From contig KN832870.1 of NCBI GenBank assembly GCA_000827325.1, forward strand, positions 4,402,001 through 4,466,000: a stretch of 64,000 bases of DNA, in the 5' to 3' direction. The first letter of the stretch is position 1, and every line of letters begins with the position of its first letter. A program made the translations under genes and the position numbers. Below, one piece after another: positions 59,395 through 64,000 of this stretch. The stretch is from Oidiodendron maius Zn (taxonomy: Eukaryota > Ascomycota > Leotiomycetes > Myxotrichaceae). The notes beneath the pieces are model-generated. The model made no database searches, was not told the origin of the DNA, and worked only from the letters and a program-made list of their open reading frames with translations.

Positions 59395-60400
59395 GGCAAG
59401 TGGTTGTGTCAGTGCAAACGTAATCGAGTAAGTGATAGTAAACTCCAGGGGAAGAAGCTATCGATATCTTTCAAATGGATAGACGTAAAGTAACAGGTGG
59501 GCACAGTGTCTAGCAGCGCAGCATTGCAAATTTATGGGTGAGCTTCCCACGAGCAGGTGGTATAATAGGGCACATAAGAGAGAGGGTAGTAGAAGTTATG
59601 TTGGTGATGAGATGCATGTTGGTGGCAATGTGCGTGTTGGTGGCAATGTGCACACTCCGTGCATGCCATATGCCTCAGGACCTGAGCTGCCTAGTTGAGA
59701 AGAGGCAAAGCATTTGTCATTTTCTATCGATCAATTCTTCTGAAGTAGAGAAATATCATTACTTTAACTCTTTATCCGACGGCTTTAAGCTCTTCACGCT
59801 TGATTTATGGTAAGGTCGTGGAGAAAAGCTTAATCCAAGATGCTAGTTCGTACGGACGCTTGCAAATTCGGTTTCACCCGCTACTCTTAAAAAAAGGCCT
59901 GAGCAAAGCCTCCCCATGTCACGGCGACCATCAGGCACCCAATTAACGATTGTGTTTTGGCTGCGAAGAATGGTGGCTGGGAGTGCATTGTTGGTGGTAT
60001 CCCTAGCGTGTAATTGGCTGCTAGGATTGGCTGGGAGATAATAGTAGGCAGCAATGATATGTTGGTGGTTGAAGCAGTGCAGAAATAATGGCAACCTATA
60101 ATTGGCTTCGAGGAATGGTGGCTGAGAGATAATGACCGCCAACAATTAGCTGGTGGTGACAACAAGTTGTTCCAGTACTTTCGTAATTAGCTGCGTTGTT
60201 GGTAGTAATAGCTACGTGCCATAGAGTCTGCCTTTTGCTGAGCGAGGTCAATAATTACCCCTACCGTTTGTGCTACTACGGCACTAAAATAATATCACAT
60301 AGTCCAAAGCAGGTAAGGCTTACGAAACAAAAAGATACTTAGGGTTTTCTCAAGCTAAACGAAGGTGACATAAATAAGTGGACGATTGGCTCCTTCGTTG
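59395..60400. other. Intergenic with imperfect short repeats
   Basis: Phrases like TGTTGGTGG, GGCAATGTGC and AATTGGCT.. GGATTGGCTG..GAGATAAT recur at 59590-59650 and at 59935-60150. No gene seen; the repeats look like simple-sequence drift or old duplication rather than an identifiable element. Confidence 0.35.
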
Positions 60401-62815
60401 TTAATCGATGCACCACTCCTGATTATCCGAAGTCTCTTCGCCAGATATGATATTCCAACGTTCAAATCGATCCCAATGACACCGTGTTGTGTTCAAGAAG
60501 CTCCTCTTCCGAAGGATGTCCTTCAAATTCCTGCTCGCCATCACTGTTCCGCACAGTCTCTCCCCATAGATGATTCCGTTGACGATCGTCTTGATTCCGA
60601 TAAGTACACTGTGAGGAAAGCGGCTGCGTAAGTGTCCCGATTGTCCTTGCGTCGTATCATCTAGGACCCATATAACTGCGAAATTAGGACGGCATCTCAG
60701 CCATCCAGGTCTAATTCTGGCAACCGACTCTTTTAATGAGATGATAGCCGATTCGTATTTATCGTTTCTGGTCAATCCTTCCTGAGTAGCTAGCATATAT
60801 GCATCAAGTTCGTAGAATTGACCATGATCAGAGCTCAAGAGCAATGGAAAGTTTGGGGCATCTCCTGAAGAATGAAATCGAAGCCCTTGGGTCTTGACGA
60901 ACAGTCCATCTGGCGTAACACGGCCAGAAACTGAGAATCGGGCATTTGAGTCAGCTCCTGACAATACTGTATCGCGAAAGCCAAGTAGCGAACGAGGCGC
61001 CCATCTCAATCCGACTGTCTTCAGACGTGGGGTATCCCACACTAGAAGAGAGCACGGGACGTGTTTCACACCCTTCCAGAACGATTCCATTCGATTTGCA
61101 ACTGGATTTGAGGATATTAACTTGATATCCACATTTGAGAGCACGGACAAACAGAGAGCTTCATCTGATGGCACACTTGTGAAACGGCCTCTGAGAGAAT
61201 TGAGTGTAGATGCGAGAAGACTCGAAGCGAGGGTCTCATTTTGATGCAACTGAGGATTTCCGTCCTGAATTCTTGTCTTGTACTGCCTCAACTCCCAATA
61301 CACACTTAAGACTGAGTATGTGATGTTCCAAATGTAGCGGGGACCCGGATCGTGAAATAAGAAGAAGTATGCTTGATCTCCATCTACCAAGTGATATCTT
61401 TTACCAGCGAAATCGCGATCCTCAAACACAAACCAAAGCTGACCATAGCGAGCACAAACACCCTCTTGCAATGTCCAGAGTCTGTTCATCCAAGGTGAGC
61501 AGACAATACGAGCTAAAACTTCCAATTCCGACATATGAAAAATGTTTGTGGAATATAGCCACTTGTCGAGAACTAGAACATCAGATGCATGGTCATAAGT
61601 GGCTCGCATGTTTTTTATGGCCAACATCTGTAAATCATTTTGATTTGCAGCGTCAGGTGGCACACATAAAGTGTCGAGCCAAAAATGCGTGATCTTATGC
61701 TTCTTGGGCTTTTGCACATTCAGTCGTCGAATGATTCGACTCAACCTTGTGAGTTGACACCAGGGAAGGGCATTCATTTGCAAATTCCCTAGCCCATCGG
61801 CCCAAACGTGGGAGAATGCAACATAATCAACAGCAAGCAGGGCTATCTTCTCCGTAAACATTACCCCTCGTTCAAGAGGCAAGTTGTAGCCATCCTTTGC
61901 CCCTTGGTAAACAGGTACGACTGGTAGGCATTCCTTCTTTAAGATACTTGCGAGTTGTTACTGGTCTACGCAAAGCTCGACACAGCCTCCGCAAGTCGAG
62001 TCGTGTTGGGTGTGGTATAGTGATTCCTGTTGCTTTAGCAATACACAACACTCTGTGGAACAGTGATCATGACTCTTCGTAACTCCTGGTCTTTCGATTT
62101 GCGAGAGATAGAAACAAAACGCGGTTGTGAATCGGTCAAAAATTATCCGGGTTTCCCGTGGACACCAACCGTGGTCATGGAAGCGTGCAAGAAGATGTGC
62201 AATGCCAAGATCCAAATAGCAATTGCCAATTTCGACAGTCGGAGCTCGAGGCGAGATCATTGACGAGTCCTGTATAGACATCCCGAGGACCCTTCCCAGA
62301 CTTTGCAGTGCTTCAATGGCCAAACTTAGCTGCTTGCATCTTGTAGTATTCCATCTTTCATGGTAAACCTGATCGAACTCCAACATTGTCCACGAGCTCC
62401 GACTGTCAAAGTCTATTGTACATTCGCATTTCAATCTATGTCCAAAGAACGTCCACAAATCAGGCAATTTAATTTGGTTGATGACTGCGTTGGAATCCAG
62501 ATTTTCAAACAGCTTTTTTATACGGATGAGGCGTCCAGCTTTTGTTTCTTCCACATAGTCTCGTAGATGAATGCGCTGACCAGGCAGAATCTGCTCAAAG
62601 GCACCCCAGAATAACCATCTCTCCACGAAGGCATCAAAGCCATGAGGCAAATTCTCAGCGCTAAAGAAATCAGTCCATTGATTAAAAGTTCGAGCATGAA
62701 AACCTTGTCTTTCTGGGTATGACTTCCATTCGCCATGATCATAGCCTTGTGTGTTCAAGCAAGGCACTTCCTCGAACGGAAGGGCAACATGCAAAGGTCT
62801 AGGTATCCAATCCAT
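60401..62815 (-). pseudogene. HET-domain (heterokaryon incompatibility) protein, nearly whole, about one break
   Basis: Two collinear open stretches in the same frame, 62815-61958 and 61882-60401, make about 800 residues. The first carries a helical region without known domain. The second begins with the HET signature: FSHVWADGLGN, a Trp-Cys-Gln-Leu stretch, FWLDTLCVPP, IKNMRATYDHASDVLVLDKW and RLWTLQEG. The HET region lies about residues 300-480, followed by a 300-residue unknown C-terminal part. HET proteins trigger cell death when genetically different hyphae fuse. The gene looks whole apart from about one break between the two stretches. No partner gene (NLR or similar) is nearby. An undetected intron at the break is an alternative. 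Confidence 0.7.
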
Positions 62816-63348
62816 GGCGTATTCAAAGAACGATTTCGTATGGGAAGGAAGGTACAGCTTGGTGACGACTTAATGCACCATGTGACTCAATGGAAGACAT
62901 GTCTGATTCAGAAGGGTCTGAAGGGACCTGCAGGACGAAAATTTACGAAGTATACTAGCGTGTGACAAGCCTACAGCGGTCGTTACACCTAATCACGTGG
63001 CCTTAGCAATGACCCTAACCACAACCAATGCCAAAGTTTCTAAGCCATCACACCGCAGTACGAAACTTCACAGCAACAGGCCGCAGCCTAGGCTCCATGT
63101 AATTCGAAACATGAGGAGTAATTCCCACCGGGTCCAAAGTCAATTAGCAGCGGGGCGAAAAACTGGATAAGGGTCCTGCTCCGGCACGTGAAAGTTTGGA
63201 GCAGGGTTCAGGTCAACTTTCTCACTGTTCCAGCACAGAAACAGAATTGGTCTTATTCTAGGTCAATTTTGATTATGGAATATATAGCTATATTCAGAGG
63301 ATTACCACGTTCTCGCTTATACTCTCTCTACCGGAATAAATCTTATAA
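62816..63348. other. Intergenic, nothing recognised
   Basis: Upstream of the HET-domain gene start; probably contains its promoter. The open frame 62735-62965 overlaps the 5' end of that gene and has no recognisable features. Confidence 0.35.
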
Positions 63349-63410
63349 TCGTTCGGTTACCCTACCCACCCACTTAGCGTAGCTAAGTGGGTGAGATTTT
63401 GCCCGAACGA
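63349..63410. repeat. 62 bp hairpin / small foldback element
   Basis: The inner arms are perfect: CACCCACTTAGC (63367-63378) and GCTAAGTGGGTG (63382-63393) around a GTA loop. The outer arms TCGTTCGG (63349-63356) and CCGAACGA (63403-63410) are also perfect. No target duplication is evident. Confidence 0.8.
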
Positions 63411-63666
63411 CTAGCATCATCTTTAGTCACGAAATCTATGCTAGAGTCGTCATCTAGGCCACAGATCGGACGCTGGGTAGACCGATAAAGCTAGCCGACC
63501 TACCAAGATTTATTATTCGATGGATAGTGAATCAATCAAGAACCCTCTGGCCGCCTTAAATATAACTACACGTGCAACGTTTTGGCAGGTAGGCTGAATG
63601 ATACGGCTGGCCAGTAGCGCAAGTTACGCAGGATCCATGTGAGCTCACTGGGACCACTCGAGCCGA

Positions 63667-64000
63667 ATGGAAGTCGCGGTCTTCTTCATTATCATCGCGG
63701 TCTCTGGCAATTCCACCCGAACTAACATAATGCCTGTGCTGGAGTCCTTGAAACATTGGGCGCCCTTCCACATCGATGCATTGGGCATAATCACCCTTCT
63801 CGCAGCAGACAGTCTCCGCCAGTCCATCTCACGCTTGGTTCACAACCCTTTCGCAGAATATCTTCCACTCCTCGCAGCACACATCTTTGCGGACAATACA
63901 ATAGCGAACCCTATCCCTGGCTTTACACTCTACAACATCACCGATGGTGTGATGGCGACTGACCTGAGCGCTTGGTGGACGCGCTGGCTCATGTGTCAAA
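63667..64000 (+). CDS. Hypothetical protein, 5' part only
   Basis: From ATG 63667 a frame stays open to the right edge (111 codons, incomplete). It begins MEVAVFFIIIAVSGNSTRTN, a hydrophobic stretch resembling a signal peptide or membrane anchor, and contains LRQSISRLVHN and IPGFTLYNITDGVMATDLS later. I do not recognise the family. Codon use is protein-like. The real start might lie further upstream, joined by an intron. Confidence 0.55.
   Translation, partial: MEVAVFFIIIAVSGNSTRTNIMPVLESLKHWAPFHIDALGIITLLAADSLRQSISRLVHNPFAEYLPLLAAHIFADNTIANPIPGFTLYNITDGVMATDLSAWWTRWLMCQ

Noticed and set aside
1-64000. CRISPR arrays, operons or bacterial ribosome sites
   Set aside because: Fungal gene structure with spliceosomal introns throughout; no regularly spaced repeats of CRISPR type.

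Overview
The window looks like a chromosome segment from a filamentous ascomycete, probably a Eurotiomycete such as Aspergillus or Penicillium (inference). The evidence is short 45-75 bp GT..AG introns, a chimeric prenyltransferase/terpene cyclase, Zn2Cys6 and bZIP regulators, a PTH11/rhodopsin-type membrane protein, an HsbA-type secreted protein, a HET protein, and transposons with the TA-rich decay expected of RIP (repeat-induced point mutation). No computation was run; intron joins were made by eye.

Left part, 1-35 kb: mobile DNA and decaying genes. A LINE of the Tad1/I type lies on the minus strand at the left edge, and a longer copy lies on the plus strand at 20.5-25.65 kb; both are very TA-rich. 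Between them are a multi-exon hypothetical gene (4.2-7.0 kb), a dienelactone hydrolase relic, a damaged MFS drug transporter carrying an insertion of about 180 bp, an apparently intact 1013-residue ankyrin protein, a GH3 beta-glucosidase relic and a decayed Tc1/mariner element with TA target duplication. A 434 bp MITE with arms of about 140 bp follows. Next come an NSA2-like ribosome-biogenesis gene copy, a broken gene for a protein with three C-terminal Zn2Cys6-like cysteine modules, a tRNA-Thr-like gene with 47 nt inserted in its D loop, a broken GIY-YIG-like nuclease gene and an MFS relic.

Middle, 35-54 kb: a terpenoid biosynthetic cluster. A bifunctional terpene synthase (cyclase domain, Val-Asn-Gly repeat linker, prenyltransferase domain) and a P450 are divergently transcribed from a 700 bp promoter that holds one TCG-N5-CGA site. 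An AflR-like Zn2Cys6 regulator, a flavin monooxygenase, a PTH11-like membrane protein, a bZIP/DUF3425-type regulator and a 14-TM MFS exporter follow. A reasonable model is that the synthase makes a C20 or C25 hydrocarbon, the P450 and flavoenzyme oxidise it, and the MFS pump exports product. The cluster limits are uncertain; synthase, P450 and the AflR-like gene are the surest members.

Right part, 54-64 kb: a second P450 gene split by an inserted LTR-kin fossil, an intact HsbA-like gene, a nearly whole HET-domain gene, a 62 bp hairpin repeat, and an open reading frame running off the right edge.
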